A stretch of DNA of 37,746 nt from a bacterium (GCA_023139105.1 JAGLOF010000081.1:1-37746); one strand, 5' to 3'; positions 1 to 9,392 are shown, counted from the first letter of the stretch. Notes: generated by a model from the letters alone, not told the origin. Numbers and translations: made by a program.

Positions 1-190
1 ACCACATGAATCCCTGGCTGTCCTGCATGACGGCGGTTACGAAACTCTGGGAGAGACCATGAGCTTCGGTGATACGTTCAAAACGGACAGGGCTGTTCTG
101 AGGTGAAGCTACGTGTGGAAGAGATATCAGCATGAGACAAAGCATACCACACATCACGGATCTGTTTTTTATATTAATCACTGTGGGCAT
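1..190 (-). CDS. N-terminus of secreted two-component-type propeller protein (partial)
   Basis: Open reading frame that runs off the left edge; 63 codons are visible. It starts with ATG at 190 after a weak TGAGAA ribosome site. Residues about 9-29 form a hydrophobic segment ending near PHVAS, which fits a signal peptide. The mature start, FERITEAHGLSQSFV followed by MQDSQGFMW, is the typical first blade of Reg_prop (two-component regulator propeller) proteins, which in FCB bacteria are usually periplasmic sensors of hybrid histidine kinases or LuxR-type regulators. The catalytic part lies outside the window, so kinase versus plain propeller protein cannot be decided. It is divergent from the permease gene at 430, sharing a 239-bp intergenic region. 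Confidence 0.75.
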   Translation of the reverse strand, partial: MPTVINIKNRSVMCGMLCLMLISLPHVASPQNSPVRFERITEAHGLSQSFVTAVMQDSQGFMW

Positions 191-285
191 GAAATTCTCA
201 AATTGAAATATGGATTAATTTAAATATAGTGCAAATAAAGTGTTAAGCCAAGTCGTTTTATAACTAGTCATTTAAAGTATGTTTC

Positions 286-296
286 CCCCCTGGGGG
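286..296. repeat. C5-T-G5 palindrome in the divergent intergenic region
   Basis: A perfect 5-bp palindrome of C and G runs around a central T, in an otherwise AT-rich 239-bp region (191-429) between divergent genes. It could be a regulator site or a small hairpin; nothing in the sequence says which. Confidence 0.3.
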
Positions 297-319
297 TGGT
301 CTTAGTATTAATGTTCAAT

Positions 320-357
320 AAAAGTGAAAATATCTTGAAACTTTTTTGTTCACTTTT
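320..357. promoter_or_regulatory. 9-bp inverted repeat upstream of the first permease (possible operator)
   Basis: AAAAGTGAA at 320-328 and its perfect reverse complement TTCACTTTT at 349-357 are separated by 20 bp. A TATAAA that could be a -10 box lies at 366-371, about 60 bp before the ATG at 430, with no good -35. The placement fits an operator for the permease gene or the divergent gene. A chance AT-rich repeat cannot be excluded. Confidence 0.35.
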
Positions 358-429
358 CGTGTACATATAAAAGGATTGGTAAAAGCAGAAGATTCGTTAA
401 TTGGAAGCACTACTAAAAAGAGGATCAAA

Positions 430-3015
430 ATGGGCATTAATAACAGAGTTGTATACCGGTGGTTATCCAGGTTGATGAAGCCATCAATTCGTAATGCTGC
501 CATGGAGGAGTTCCAGGCCCGCTATGAAGAGATTGTAAAGAATAAAAACCAGTTAGCGGCTATAATCTGGCTCTGGCAGCAGATTCTATTCTTGCTCGTT
601 CAACGGGTAATTGAGAGTTTGGGTGGATTGGCATCTGTATTGACCGAATCCTTTATGATGACATTGCGCCGTTTTAAAAAAGAGCGCACATTTATGCTCA
701 TTAACGGCTTTGGTCTGGCTGCCGGACTGTTCTGTGTCTTGATCATTTTGGCCTATGTGCGTCATGAAGCGAAGTATGACCGTTTTCATGAACATTCCGA
801 CAGGATTTATAGGATTAGCCTGGATGCTTTCTTTGGTGGCGAGAACATACTGGCTCCCCAGATATCAGGGCCGGTAGCGCCTTTGCTTAAAGAACAGTCT
901 CCTGATGTTGAGGCCTTCGTGCGGTTTTTTAAATATGGAGGCGCAGCCATCTCAACAGAGACCAGTCAATTTGGTAATGATCAGGTTCTATATGCAGATC
1001 CAGCCTTCTTTGACGTCTTCTCATATGAAATTATTCATCAATCCACACCCAATTTGCTGGATGTACCCAATACCGTGGTCCTGACCAAGGCGGCGGCAAT
1101 ACGATACTTTGGTACAACAGAGGTGGTGGGCAAAACGCTTTACCTACAGGAGGGGCATCAGGTTACTGTGGCTGCAGTCATGGCTGATGTGCCCAAAGCC
1201 TCCCATGTTCACTTTGATGTGCTCTGTTCTATGTCCACATTGCAGGATCGTTCTATTGGTACCCTTGAACGGTGGCTCCCCTTTGATTTTTACGGCTATA
1301 TATTGGCGCGTCCCAATGCCAATCTAGAGGGCATTGAACAGGTCATGGCTCAAATAACTGAGACGCATCTTGGCGCCATTTTGAAGTCGGTGGGCGGCAC
1401 CTTGAAGTTGCACCTGCAACCGCTGACATCCATTCATCTTTATTCTCAGTTCAGCGGCGAGCTTGAGACCAATGGAAATGCCCAGACTTTATTCATTCTT
1501 TCAGGCATTGGTCTATTTGTACTTATTGTTGCCGGACTTAATGCGGTCAACTTAATGACGGCACGCCGTTTGGTCTTGACCAAAGAGATGACCATTAGGC
1601 AAACATTGGGCGCAGGGAAGATGCGTTTGATTGCCCAGATGCTCCTGGAAACCTTCTGGACTACATTGTCAGCCACTCTATTGGCCTGGGTGCTTATTGT
1701 TGCTTTATCCGGTTCCATCAGTGATTATCTGGGATTTCAATTGACCATTGAATCGTCAGATGTGGTGTGGCTGGTTGCAGTAACGCTGGGAACTGTCATA
1801 CTCTTCACCCTTTGCTCTGGCCTCTACCCGGCAATATCCCTTTTGCGTGGCGGTCGATTGGTTGTCAATCGTTTTGGTCAATCTTCGGGAGGTCGTTCGG
1901 GCAGCCGTTACACCCTGGTTCTGCTGCAGTTCGTTATTTCCATTGTTTTGATTATTGCCTCTGGGACCATTCAAGGTCAACTTCAGTTCTTCAATCAAAA
2001 AAATCTTGGTTTTAATAATACACACCGCATTGTTATGGCTATTGATAATACCCAGATGGGTAGCCAACTGAAAACGGCCTTTGCAGCCATTCCCGGCGTT
2101 TTAGAAGTAGGAAAAACCACTGCACTCCCAGGAGATGATTTTTTCAAACAGCCCATTTTACCAGAAGGGCGGGCTGAGAATGAACGTGTTAATATGAATG
2201 ATATTATGGTTGATCCAGATTATTTTCCCATGATGGAAATCCCCATGGTGGCCGGACGCAATTTTGATTGGACCATTGGCTCAGATGAAAAACGTTCACT
2301 GATTATCAATGAGAGTGCTGCAACGCTATTGGGTTGGCAAGATCCAATCGGCAAAACAATATTGTTGGATCCGCGAAATGATGACAGAAGAGTGATTGTG
2401 GGTGTTGTGCGGGATTTTAATTATGAATCATTGCATCATGCTGTTGCTCCGCTCATGGTGACCTGCCGGTTTGCATTTGGTGGGCATATGGTTGTAGAGC
2501 TGCAGAATGAGAATATGCCGGCAACTCTGGCAGCCATTAAAAAAGCTTGGTTAGAAGTAACACATGGTCAGCCATTTGGTTATCGTTACTTGGATCAGGC
2601 TTTTGACCTTCGTTATCAAGAAGAGCAGCGGTTGATTAAACTCATTCGCCTGTTTACCGGTCTGGCGCTCATGATTGCCGCACTGGGTCTGTGGGGCATG
2701 GCTGTTCATACCACAGAGCGCAGGACAAAAGAGATTGGTATTCGGCGTACACTGGGAGCTTCTGTGACTTCCATTGGCTGGAAGCTCTCCAACCAGATGC
2801 TAAAATGGATTCTCCTGGCCAATATAGCGGCATGGCCGCTGGCCTATTGGGTTACCCAGTGGTGGCTGGGGCAATTTGCCTATAGACAGTCGCCATCTAT
2901 TTGGGTTTTTGTTAGTGCGGCACTGTTTGTCCTGCTGATTGGTGTTCTTTCCATAGGTTGGCGGACATGGCGGGCGGCACGTGCCAATCCTGTACATGCA
3001 CTTCGCTATGAATAA
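430..3015 (+). CDS. FtsX/MacB-type ABC transporter permease with N-terminal prefix domain
   Basis: Inner-membrane permease of 861 aa. Residues 1-70 form the short prefix domain (MKPSIRNAAMEEFQARYEE region) found on permeases linked to PadR regulators. TM1 is at about 88-110, followed by a large extracytoplasmic MacB_PCD-like domain, an FtsX block with TMs near 340-480, a second periplasmic domain, and a final FtsX block with the coupling-helix motif RRTKEIGIRRTLGAS near 763. The family works with a separate ATPase to export lipids, peptides or drugs or to drive mechanotransmission; the substrate here is unknown. The frame is open up to a TTG at 346, but ATG 430 is chosen because AAGAGGA precedes it and the prefix domain starts there. 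The neighbour 44 bp downstream is probably co-transcribed. No ATPase gene is nearby. Confidence 0.9.
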   Translation: MGINNRVVYRWLSRLMKPSIRNAAMEEFQARYEEIVKNKNQLAAIIWLWQQILFLLVQRVIESLGGLASVLTESFMMTLRRFKKERTFMLINGFGLAAGLFCVLIILAYVRHEAKYDRFHEHSDRIYRISLDAFFGGENILAPQISGPVAPLLKEQSPDVEAFVRFFKYGGAAISTETSQFGNDQVLYADPAFFDVFSYEIIHQSTPNLLDVPNTVVLTKAAAIRYFGTTEVVGKTLYLQEGHQVTVAAVMADVPKASHVHFDVLCSMSTLQDRSIGTLERWLPFDFYGYILARPNANLEGIEQVMAQITETHLGAILKSVGGTLKLHLQPLTSIHLYSQFSGELETNGNAQTLFILSGIGLFVLIVAGLNAVNLMTARRLVLTKEMTIRQTLGAGKMRLIAQMLLETFWTTLSATLLAWVLIVALSGSISDYLGFQLTIESSDVVWLVAVTLGTVILFTLCSGLYPAISLLRGGRLVVNRFGQSSGGRSGSRYTLVLLQFVISIVLIIASGTIQGQLQFFNQKNLGFNNTHRIVMAIDNTQMGSQLKTAFAAIPGVLEVGKTTALPGDDFFKQPILPEGRAENERVNMNDIMVDPDYFPMMEIPMVAGRNFDWTIGSDEKRSLIINESAATLLGWQDPIGKTILLDPRNDDRRVIVGVVRDFNYESLHHAVAPLMVTCRFAFGGHMVVELQNENMPATLAAIKKAWLEVTHGQPFGYRYLDQAFDLRYQEEQRLIKLIRLFTGLALMIAALGLWGMAVHTTERRTKEIGIRRTLGASVTSIGWKLSNQMLKWILLANIAAWPLAYWVTQWWLGQFAYRQSPSIWVFVSAALFVLLIGVLSIGWRTWRAARANPVHALRYE

Positions 3016-3059
3016 TCGAATATCAAATAATATCATCTCAACTATTATAAAGGTTCAAA

Positions 3060-3698
3060 ATGAAGATACTACGCCCGATAATTTCTATCATACTCAGTCT
3101 TATTTTGTTTATGGTGCTTACCGGCACTTTAAAACATCCGCATGATGCGCATTATAATCCATCAAGCGATGCCATTTACGGGCTGGGTAATGCACCCGAT
3201 TCAGTGCGTGTGGAGATAAAGACGTTACTGAACGCATTCCAATCTGGTTATACCAGCAGGGATCTAAAAAATGTGAAGCCATTCACAGAAAGCATGTTTG
3301 CACTGAAAAATGTATTGATTCTGGGTACTATGCCCAATGAAATATTTATTGGACACACTGGTGCCGAGAAATTGGTGCATAATGACTGGGCTTTTTGGGG
3401 TGATTGTACTTTTGCAGTCGAAAATGCACATATCTCCAGTCATGGCAACGTAGCCTGGATCTCGATGATAGGTGCTGTGCGTTTTGACATCTCCCGACAT
3501 CTCTATCTGCCTTTACGGATTTCAGGTGTTGCAGTGAAAGAATTATCTGAATGGAAATTCCAACAGATGAACTTTCAATTCGATTTGAACCTGCAGGGCC
3601 TGTTGATTACCATCGCTTTGCTTTTAATATGGTTTGTCGTCAGTATGTTGTGGCTGATTGTAACCTTGATCCAGACTGTCAAAACTCGAAAATCTTAA
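3060..3698 (+). CDS. SnoaL/NTF2-like domain protein with two membrane segments
   Basis: Protein of 212 aa. A hydrophobic stretch at residues 5-22 (signal anchor or signal peptide) is followed by a region (about 50-170) with the pattern of SnoaL_3/NTF2-like alpha+beta domains: an amphipathic helix 'VRVEIKTLLNAFQSGYTSRD', the GTMPNEIFIGHTGAEKL segment and alternating strands ending in WKFQQMNFQF. A strong C-terminal transmembrane helix (about 176-206) ends in a basic tail. NTF2-like folds bind small molecules or act as enzymes; no catalytic residues can be assigned. AAAGG sits 6 bp before the ATG. It follows the first permease and is likely in its operon. The membrane-anchored form is unusual for this fold. 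Confidence 0.7.
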   Translation: MKILRPIISIILSLILFMVLTGTLKHPHDAHYNPSSDAIYGLGNAPDSVRVEIKTLLNAFQSGYTSRDLKNVKPFTESMFALKNVLILGTMPNEIFIGHTGAEKLVHNDWAFWGDCTFAVENAHISSHGNVAWISMIGAVRFDISRHLYLPLRISGVAVKELSEWKFQQMNFQFDLNLQGLLITIALLLIWFVVSMLWLIVTLIQTVKTRKS

Positions 3699-3714
3699 GC
3701 TAATAATTTTAATC

Positions 3715-3750
3715 ACTTCGGGTCTAATTCCCCGTTGCTTGCAACGAAGT
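3715..3750. repeat. Compound hairpin, possible terminator
   Basis: ACTTCG (3715-3720) pairs with CGAAGT (3745-3750), and inside it CGTTGC-TT-GCAACG (3733-3746) is a perfect 6-bp hairpin. CGTTTTTA follows on the plus strand, so it could end the upstream operon. It shares the CCCCGT..GCTTGC core with the next hairpin. Confidence 0.5.
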
Positions 3751-3779
3751 CGTTTTTATAAGAAGGCCGGTCCGAAGGA

Positions 3780-3827
3780 AAAATTTCCGTAATACCCCGT
3801 CGGCTTGCCGCGGGGATAGGAAATTTT
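3780..3827. repeat. Long nested hairpin (REP-like palindrome)
   Basis: AAAATTTCC (3780-3788) is perfectly complementary to GGAAATTTT (3819-3827). Inside it CCCCG-T-CGGC-TT-GCCG-CGGGG (3795-3815) pairs with a single bulged T. It lies 35 bp before the padR start. Its GC-rich core differs from the AT-rich surroundings, which fits a mobile REP-like palindrome or an mRNA processing structure. Confidence 0.55.
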
Positions 3828-3862
3828 AGGTCTGCGCATTTTTATTATTTCGGAGAACAAAG

Positions 3863-4186
3863 ATGAGACTTTTATCCCGGAAAGAAGAGATGATATTGCT
3901 CGCCATCTGGAAACTGCAAGGCAATGCCTATGGTGTGACCATTCGTGAATATATAGAAGAGATGAGTGGCGTCAAGTGGCTCTTCGGTGCTATATATAAT
4001 CCTCTTGGTAGATTGGTGGATATGGAATATGTTGAAGCTTATGATTCTGATCCATTGCCGGAGCGTGGCGGCCGGCGCAAGACTTTATATGGTCTGACAA
4101 AGGACGGCAAAGTCGCATTAGAGCGCATCCGTGAACTGCAGGCTGCTATGTGGACAGACGTTCCGCCACTTACTGAGGAAGCTTAG
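3863..4186 (+). CDS. PadR family transcriptional regulator
   Basis: Small (107 aa) cytoplasmic winged-helix repressor of the PadR family. It has the usual opening LLSRKEEMILLAIWKLQGNAYG, recognition region GAIYNPLGRLVDMEYVEAY, and wing GGRRKTLYGLTKDGKVALE. The GGAGAA site at 3852-3857 supports the ATG. It ends 3 bp before the second permease, so it heads a three-gene operon. PadR proteins commonly repress the permease genes beside them in response to membrane-active compounds; that is known of the family, not seen here. The typical 'YPALHRL' dimer/DNA segment reads YNPLGRL, a mild departure from consensus. Confidence 0.9.
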   Translation: MRLLSRKEEMILLAIWKLQGNAYGVTIREYIEEMSGVKWLFGAIYNPLGRLVDMEYVEAYDSDPLPERGGRRKTLYGLTKDGKVALERIRELQAAMWTDVPPLTEEA

Positions 4187-4189
4187 TTC

Positions 4190-6778
4190 ATGCCTGGTAC
4201 TATTAATCGTATTCTATTGCGACTGCTGCATCCTGCCATTCGTCAATGGGCAATGAGGGATTTTGAAGATAGATACTTTGAGGTGCGGTCTTGTAAATCT
4301 GCTCTATACGGATTGCTCTGGCTGCTGGGACAGATGTTCATGCTCATACCCAATTATTGCATGAGAAAATGGAAAGGCAGCTGTCTCATGCTGAATCATG
4401 AACTAAAATCCGCATGGCGATCTATCAGTGGGCGAAAGATTTTTTCCATTCTAAACTGGGTTGGCCTGGCTACAGGCATGGCCGGTTTCTTTCTTATCAT
4501 GATGTATGTGCGTTTTGAATTGAGTTTCGATCAATATCATGATGATATCAATCAACTCCACAGAATAGGTCTGGAGGAATCTTTCCATTCAGATAATGGG
4601 GGGAAATCCGCCTGGACTCAGGGCCCTCTGGCCGGGGCATTGATGGAATCCTTTCCTGAAGTGGAGTCTGCCGGACATCTACTGCCTTTGTCCAGCTCAG
4701 GGAAAAGACCAGTTCTCCGGGTGGAAGGTCGTCAGTTTGCTGAAAAGAACGTGTTCTTAGCCAACTCCCGGATATTTGATATTTTCAACTTCCAGTTTAT
4801 CCATGGACATCCTGCAGATCTGGATGATCCTGCAATTATTTTTCTCTCCAAATCAGAGGCTTTAAAACTGTTTGGCTCCAAAGATCCTTTGGGTAAGACA
4901 ATACAAATCAATAAAAAACTTGACCTGAAAGTTGCAGGCATATTTGAGGATGTTCCGGTGAACTCATATTTTACTCCCCGGGTGTTGATATCCTGGGATC
5001 ATGCCAGGGCACTGATTGATCTTGATTTAAAAGGATGGGGTACTCTTGCCTGTCATACATTTTTTAAACTCCGTAAGGGGAGTGATATCCGGGCTCTCGA
5101 ACTCAAGTTTCCTGACTTGTTGGCTACTTACTGGGCACCTCAGAGAGCCAAAGAGTTTTCATTATTTACTCAACCGTTGAAAAAGTTACATCTTCACTCA
5201 AGGGTTAACCATGAATTACATCCGCCCGGAAACTACAATACTGTTATGATTTTTCTTTTGGTTGCCGGACTCATTCTGGGTATGGCCTGTCTTAATTATA
5301 TTGGGCTGGCCACGGCCCAGGCTGCACAGCGTGCCAGAGAAGTGGGGATTCGTAAAGTTTCCGGCGCATCCAGAGTTGGGCTTGTACTGCAATTTTTTAA
5401 TGAATCTCTGTTGATGGCATTTTTAAGTGCTGCAGGAGCGATGATGCTGGTTTCTCTGTTGACTCCGGGATTCAGTCGGTTGGTCGCCCGACCTCTGGTG
5501 TTTCAACCCTTTACCAATGCTGGACAATTGCTGCTTTTTATTGTGCTTACATTTATTGTGGGAATACTGTCAGGTGCTTATCCTGCACTTGTTCTCTCTG
5601 CTTTCAAGCCAGTTACTGTATTACGCGGACAGTTTAATCGCTCTGCTTCAGGGCTGGGTTTGAGAAACATTCTTGTCTTTTTTCAGTTTGTCATTTCAAT
5701 TGCATTGATTGCTGCTACTTTATGTGTTGGTGATCAACTTAGATTCATGCGAAATAAGAATCTGGGATACAGTAAAGATCAGGTTCTATGTATTCCTGTT
5801 CGTGGCAGTAACCTGAGGCGTCAGTCCGGAAATATCAGATCTGCTTTGGCGGGAATTGCTCATGTGCTTAATATTTCCTCTTCGTCAGCGCTGCCCAATC
5901 AAATTTTATCCCGTGGGCATGCTCGCTGGCCCGGCAAACCAGAAGATCTGGATGTAGAGATATATTTAAATCGAGTTGATGATCGGTTTTTAGATCTTTA
6001 TAACATTCCTCTTGTTGAAGGACGAAATTTTTCAGATAAATATACTTCTGACCGTCAAGGTGCTTATCTGCTGAATGAGAGTGCGGTAAAGACCCTTGGA
6101 TGGAAGAATCCTCTTGAACATGAATTCAGTTTGTGGGGCCGTAATCCAGGCCCTGTTGTTGGTGTAGTAAAAGATTTTCACTTCCAGTCCCTGCATGCGC
6201 CGGTAAAACCTCTGTATATGGTATATCAGCCGGAGGATGGGGGTAGTATGCTCTCTTTAAAACTGCATTCAGGTTCTATAGAGGCGGCAATGAGAGATAT
6301 CCATGCTGTCCTGAATCAATTTCCCTCAGCCTTTCCATGGGAACCCCGTTTTCTTGATGAGACTTTTGATGCCCATTACCGGGATGAACTGCGTATCGAA
6401 AAGATTTTCAAGTCAATGGCGGTTTTTGCCATTCTTATAGCACTCCTGGGACTTTGGGGGTTAACACTTTTCATGGCTGAGCGCCGTACTAGGGAAATTG
6501 GTATTCGCCAGGTTATGGGAGCTGATACCCGGCAGATACTGTGGTTGCTGGGGCAGGATGTTGTGAGATGGTTTCTATTGGCTGTGACAGTATCTCTCCC
6601 GATGGTCTATTATTTTATTGAGCATTGGAAGATACAGTTTGTTTCTCAGGCTCCTGCCGGATGGCAGCCCTGGATCATTGCCACTCTTTCAGGCGGATTG
6701 ATTGTTTCTTTCACTATTATCTATCATTCTTTGAATATAATAAAAAAAGATCCGGTTAAATCACTACGGATCGATTAA
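4190..6778 (+). CDS. FtsX/MacB-type ABC transporter permease (second)
   Basis: Permease of 862 aa with the same layout as the first: prefix domain (1-70, LLHPAIRQWAMRDFEDRYFE), TM1 about 84-105, MacB_PCD-like periplasmic domain, FtsX block with REVGIRKVSGASRVG, second periplasmic domain, and final FtsX block with RRTREIGIRQVMGAD near 762. The GAGGAA at 4175-4180 lies inside the end of padR, so translation is probably coupled. It is a paralogue, not a recent copy, of its neighbours. A partner ATPase must come from elsewhere in the genome, or the protein works without one. Confidence 0.92.
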   Translation: MPGTINRILLRLLHPAIRQWAMRDFEDRYFEVRSCKSALYGLLWLLGQMFMLIPNYCMRKWKGSCLMLNHELKSAWRSISGRKIFSILNWVGLATGMAGFFLIMMYVRFELSFDQYHDDINQLHRIGLEESFHSDNGGKSAWTQGPLAGALMESFPEVESAGHLLPLSSSGKRPVLRVEGRQFAEKNVFLANSRIFDIFNFQFIHGHPADLDDPAIIFLSKSEALKLFGSKDPLGKTIQINKKLDLKVAGIFEDVPVNSYFTPRVLISWDHARALIDLDLKGWGTLACHTFFKLRKGSDIRALELKFPDLLATYWAPQRAKEFSLFTQPLKKLHLHSRVNHELHPPGNYNTVMIFLLVAGLILGMACLNYIGLATAQAAQRAREVGIRKVSGASRVGLVLQFFNESLLMAFLSAAGAMMLVSLLTPGFSRLVARPLVFQPFTNAGQLLLFIVLTFIVGILSGAYPALVLSAFKPVTVLRGQFNRSASGLGLRNILVFFQFVISIALIAATLCVGDQLRFMRNKNLGYSKDQVLCIPVRGSNLRRQSGNIRSALAGIAHVLNISSSSALPNQILSRGHARWPGKPEDLDVEIYLNRVDDRFLDLYNIPLVEGRNFSDKYTSDRQGAYLLNESAVKTLGWKNPLEHEFSLWGRNPGPVVGVVKDFHFQSLHAPVKPLYMVYQPEDGGSMLSLKLHSGSIEAAMRDIHAVLNQFPSAFPWEPRFLDETFDAHYRDELRIEKIFKSMAVFAILIALLGLWGLTLFMAERRTREIGIRQVMGADTRQILWLLGQDVVRWFLLAVTVSLPMVYYFIEHWKIQFVSQAPAGWQPWIIATLSGGLIVSFTIIYHSLNIIKKDPVKSLRID

Positions 6779-6806
6779 CTGTATTCGCATTCCGGAGATA
6801 TGTTTT

Positions 6807-9377
6807 ATGAAACGTAGAATTGCACCATGGCTTAAATGGATTCTTGCTTCTTTACTTCATTCTTCTGTCCGGTATTCAGCACTGATAGAATTTGAAGAGG
6901 CATATGCTGAAAGGTCTTCGCATATTCATGCTTTTTTTTGGCTCTCTGTTCAGATCATTTTATTGAGCGTTCAATTTATAAAAACAGGTATGTATAGTAG
7001 TTTTTCACTTTGCACTCATTCTCTGAGTGCATCATGGCGGAGAGTCCGGCGGGACCCGCTCTCAATGATTGTACATGTTTTTGGTCTTTCCATAGGGCTT
7101 GCTGTTTTCATTTTAGCTGTGGGATATTTCACACTTGAGACTAGCTTTGATTCGTTTCATACGCAAGCAGATCGTATTGTCCGTTTGATTTATGAACAAC
7201 ATTTCCCCAATCAGGTGGTCAATTCGGCGGTTTCACCTGCACCGGCAGGTCCCGCATTGACTGAGAGTTATTCGGAAGTTGAAAATTACTGTCGTTTCTC
7301 CCGTCTTTTTGGAGATGTGCTACTGGCCCATGAAGACCGCCGGTTCTATGAAAACGGCGGTGTATATGCCGATGCCTCTTTTTTCAAGATGTTCAGCTTT
7401 CCCCTGATTCGCGGTGAAGCATCTAAGGCACTGACGCATCCAACTGGATTGGTACTGACTGCCTCACTGGCTCAGAAGTATTTTGGTGATAAAGATCCCA
7501 TGGACAAAATAGTGACCATGGAAGGCGGTTTGACATTTACAGTGACAGGCGTCATGGAGGATGTACCCGTCAATTCTCATCTGCAATTTGATTTTATCAT
7601 ACCCTTTGAGATTCAACGCCGTTGGGGATCAGATCTGGAAAGCTGGGGGAACTGGGGCAATCAATTTACTTATCTGCTATTGAGGGATAAAGATGATTAT
7701 GTAACCCTGGCTGGAAAAATTGAAAATATGGTGGTGGATCAACTGCCGGATCATCCCCACAGGTTAAAATTGCAACGGCTTGAATCTATTCATCTGGCTC
7801 GAGGTATAGAGTATGACGGATATGCCATTGTCGGCGACCAAGTCACATTGGGCATTGTCCTGCTGGTGGCTGTTCTGGTACTTATTATCTCGGCCATCAA
7901 TGCCATGAATCTGGCCACGATCAGGGCGTTACGCCGGGACAAAGAGGCGGGGCTCAGAAAGGTGATGGGTGCCGGGCGGCACTCGCTGGGGTTCCATTTT
8001 GGTGTGGAATCCATGGCTTTGACAGGATTGGCCTTATTGCTGAGCGTGCTTTGGGTGTCACTGTGCCTGCCGCTGTTACAGGGCTGGATTGATCTGCCAT
8101 TTAGCAGTCTGCTGAGTCAGAAGTCACTCTGGCTGGGTGTGTTACTTGGCGTTACGATCACAGCCGGTGGTGCTGGTATCTATCCGGCGTGGCTTTTTGG
8201 AAGGTTGATGCCTCAGCATTTGATTCGCGGGCATGCACCCAAGGTGCATCGCAGATGGGGCCTGCGTGAAAGCATGGTGATTCTTCAATTTGTCCTTTCT
8301 GTGGGATTAATAGTCTTTATGTTGACAGTTCAGAGCCAGGTGCGTTATATGGAGAGCCAGGAGCTGGGTTTTGATAAGTCCAGTCTGATCTATACACAGA
8401 TGCGGGGCAATATCCGACAAAATTTCAATGTCCTGAAGACACGGCTGCTTCAGTTGCCTGGTGTGGAATCGGTGACAGGTGGGGGGAGTTTTAACTCTGT
8501 CTACGCAAAAACCACGGATGAGGTGGAATGGCCGGGTAAGAAAGAGAGTGATTCACAGACGCTCTATACAGCTGTAGTTGATTTTGATTTCTTGCGCACA
8601 TTTGATATCAATCTCAAAGAGGGACGGGACTTCATGGAATCCCGTTCAACAGATAAGGATCAGGCTTTTCTCATCAATGAAGAAGCAAGACGTGTGTTGG
8701 AACTGGAAAATCCTTTGGAATCCACGTTGACATTCAATGGTGAGACCGGTCAGGTTATTGGTGTTATTGAAGATTATCACTTTCTGCCTTTGCAATGGGC
8801 CATTGCGCCATTGATAATGAGTGTTCGCCAGGAGTGGCGGGAGTTCATCTTTATTCGTCTGGTGCCGGGTAATAATGCGGCAACCCTTGAAGAGATCCAT
8901 CAGATCTGGGATAGCATGGCGCCTAATATTCCGTGTGATATAAAGTATTGGGATGTGACGTATGCAGAGGGCTACCGACCGCAACGCATTCTGGCCCAGC
9001 TCTTCAAGGTGCTGGCGGCCATGGCTATTTTGCTTGCCTGTCTGGGACTATTTGGGTTGGCTTCCTATGCGGTTGATCAGCGAAGAAAAGAAGTGGCGGT
9101 CCGTAAGGTGCTGGGAGCATCGTCGGGGCAACTTGTGGGCACATTACTTTCAGATTTCATCAAACAGATTGTTGTTGCCATACTGATTGCCTGGCCTATT
9201 GCTGCCTGGGGATGTAATCAATGGCTCTCATCTTATGCTAATCGTATTGGATTGCAATGGCCTCTGTTTTTGCTCTCGGGATTCATGGCTATAGCTATCA
9301 GCATCTTGACAGTAGGCAGCCTGGCTATCGCTGCTGCACGTACATTACCGACTGTGGTATTGCGGCAGGATTTATGA
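6807..9377 (+). CDS. FtsX/MacB-type ABC transporter permease (third)
   Basis: Permease of 856 aa beginning 28 bp after the second permease, with CGGAGA at 6793-6798 before the ATG. Prefix domain at 1-70 (LLHSSVRYSALIEFEEAYAE), TM1 about 90-110, large periplasmic domain, first FtsX block with KEAGLRKVMGAGRHS, second periplasmic domain, last FtsX block with RRKEVAVRKVLGASSGQ near 756. It is the last gene of the padR operon and ends convergent to the glycan cluster. Two different permeases in a row could form a heterodimer, which is inference. Confidence 0.92.
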   Translation: MKRRIAPWLKWILASLLHSSVRYSALIEFEEAYAERSSHIHAFFWLSVQIILLSVQFIKTGMYSSFSLCTHSLSASWRRVRRDPLSMIVHVFGLSIGLAVFILAVGYFTLETSFDSFHTQADRIVRLIYEQHFPNQVVNSAVSPAPAGPALTESYSEVENYCRFSRLFGDVLLAHEDRRFYENGGVYADASFFKMFSFPLIRGEASKALTHPTGLVLTASLAQKYFGDKDPMDKIVTMEGGLTFTVTGVMEDVPVNSHLQFDFIIPFEIQRRWGSDLESWGNWGNQFTYLLLRDKDDYVTLAGKIENMVVDQLPDHPHRLKLQRLESIHLARGIEYDGYAIVGDQVTLGIVLLVAVLVLIISAINAMNLATIRALRRDKEAGLRKVMGAGRHSLGFHFGVESMALTGLALLLSVLWVSLCLPLLQGWIDLPFSSLLSQKSLWLGVLLGVTITAGGAGIYPAWLFGRLMPQHLIRGHAPKVHRRWGLRESMVILQFVLSVGLIVFMLTVQSQVRYMESQELGFDKSSLIYTQMRGNIRQNFNVLKTRLLQLPGVESVTGGGSFNSVYAKTTDEVEWPGKKESDSQTLYTAVVDFDFLRTFDINLKEGRDFMESRSTDKDQAFLINEEARRVLELENPLESTLTFNGETGQVIGVIEDYHFLPLQWAIAPLIMSVRQEWREFIFIRLVPGNNAATLEEIHQIWDSMAPNIPCDIKYWDVTYAEGYRPQRILAQLFKVLAAMAILLACLGLFGLASYAVDQRRKEVAVRKVLGASSGQLVGTLLSDFIKQIVVAILIAWPIAAWGCNQWLSSYANRIGLQWPLFLLSGFMAIAISILTVGSLAIAAARTLPTVVLRQDL

Positions 9378-9392
9378 TGTTCCGGTGATTGA

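Noticed and set aside
346..429. Upstream extension of the first permease to a TTG at 346
   Set aside because: The added 28 residues lie over the inverted repeat and a promoter-like TATAAA, and do not belong to the prefix domain; ATG 430 has a good ribosome site.
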